Shown here: piece after piece, positions 63,640 to 64,000 of the stretch
Layout of the letters: every line of letters starts with the position of its first letter
Numbering within the stretch: the stretch's first letter is position 1
NCBI GenBank assembly: GCA_029008875.1
Contig: JAQXJP010000018.1
Coordinates: 1 to 64,000, forward strand
Length of the DNA: 64,000 bases
Source: Lachnospiraceae bacterium
GTDB taxonomy: Bacteria > Bacillota > Clostridia > Lachnospirales > Lachnospiraceae
Direction of reading: 5' to 3'
Notes under the pieces: model-generated
Told to the model about the DNA's origin: nothing
Database searches by the model: none
What the model saw: the letters and a program-made list of their open reading frames with translations, nothing else
Translations under genes and position numbers: made by a program

Positions 63640-64000
63640 CTAATCAAAAACATTAAAACTGAGGACTTCGTTTTCACATATAATTACTGTTCTATAATAA
63701 TCCAATTCATCCTCAAATCTATCATCCTCTGCAGCAATAATCAAACATAAGATTCCGTCTTTTGTTTGTGAAGGTTGTTTTACTTCTGTCACAGCGCCAA
63801 TAATAGTTTCGCTTTCCCCCAAAAAACCATCAAATATTTTGCATTCAGCTCTTTTCCCCAGGATATCATCTGGAATTTTCCTTATACAAGATATTGCGCC
63901 TTCTTCGAGGACTTCTGTGGTATTGTTTCTTTCTACAAGGTAAAATTCATTCTGATAATCAACAATTGTAACCACATCATCATTTTTCAGCCTTATTTCT
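63640..64000 (-). CDS. Hypothetical protein, 5' end beyond the window (DUF4926-like start)
   Basis: The frame stays open to the right edge (…IRLKNDDVVTIVDYQNEFYLVE), so the start lies outside or at the edge. About 120 residues are visible: a beta-rich SH3-like N-terminal part and an acidic C-terminal half (AAEDDRFEDELDYYRTVIICE). The opening resembles the small DUF4926 family; I am not certain. It ends 14 bp before the zinc-ribbon gene, in the same transcription direction. Confidence 0.6.
   Translation of the reverse strand, partial: EIRLKNDDVVTIVDYQNEFYLVERNNTTEVLEEGAISCIRKIPDDILGKRAECKIFDGFLGESETIIGAVTEVKQPSQTKDGILCLIIAAEDDRFEDELDYYRTVIICENEVLSFNVFD

Overview
The window looks like a chromosomal segment of an endospore-lineage, anaerobic Firmicute, most likely a Lachnospiraceae-type Clostridia. 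The evidence is spoIIP, the gene order around hrcA-grpE-dnaK-dnaJ and around ireB-ruvX-DUF1292, the AGGAGG ribosome sites, and protein sequences typical of that group. Nearly everything reads on the minus strand. Only vanZ, aroC, an HPr-like gene and rpsT are on the plus strand. I see no rRNA, tRNA, IS element, prophage or CRISPR array.

Layout. 1-1085: partial M16 metallopeptidase. 1281-1645: array of 52-bp hairpin repeats. 1.8-3.0 kb: cold-shock protein and MscS. 3.1-11.6 kb: leuB, a small membrane protein, ilvD, ilvB, serC, serA and DUF1015 (branched-chain amino acids and serine). 11.9-17.3 kb: vanZ, yajC, tgt, a GH13 glycosidase and aroC. 17.5-24.1 kb: U32 tRNA hydroxylase (trhP), trmR, a truncated MltG-like protein, RNase J, DUF1292, ruvX, ireB and mtaB. 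24.2-28.7 kb: HPr-like protein, thiI, cysteine desulfurase, rsmE and prmA. 29-33 kb: an 1101-residue alanine-rich coiled-coil surface protein and a J-domain protein. 33.3-41.5 kb: dnaJ, dnaK, grpE, hrcA (perfect CIRCE), hemW and lepA. 41.5-49.7 kb: nucleoside import (BMP lipoprotein plus ABC transporter) and salvage (deoB, deoC, cdd, uridine phosphorylase). 49.8-52.5 kb: spoIIP, rpsT and holA. 52.5-60.2 kb: accessory block with a hybrid histidine kinase, a chimeric effector-domain gene, an arsenic operon, an XRE/TPR regulator, a nuclease-like protein and a second 52-bp hairpin array. 60.2-61.9 kb: a 5'-truncated comEC. 62-64 kb: small, poorly characterised genes.

The backbone is the Bacillus-type order comEC-holA-rpsT-spoIIP-lepA-hemW-hrcA-grpE-dnaK-dnaJ-prmA-rsmE-mtaB. 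It is opened by three blocks of cargo: surface protein, nucleoside salvage, and kinase/arsenic/regulator genes. Many of the remaining genes modify tRNA or rRNA or act in translation (tgt, trhP, trmR, mtaB, thiI, rsmE, prmA, lepA).

The least ordinary signals are: two arrays 58 kb apart built from the same 52-bp GGGGTA...TACCCC hairpin unit; REP-like GGGGACGTATC repeats; short tandem arrays that start at or just past gene 3' ends; a comEC cut inside its SGLHxS motif; an in-frame ABC-ATPase/MerR-effector chimera still behind a MerR-type promoter; an HPr-like protein without the catalytic histidine; and a DUF1015 protein with a DGHHR motif beside serA and serC where no serB is seen.
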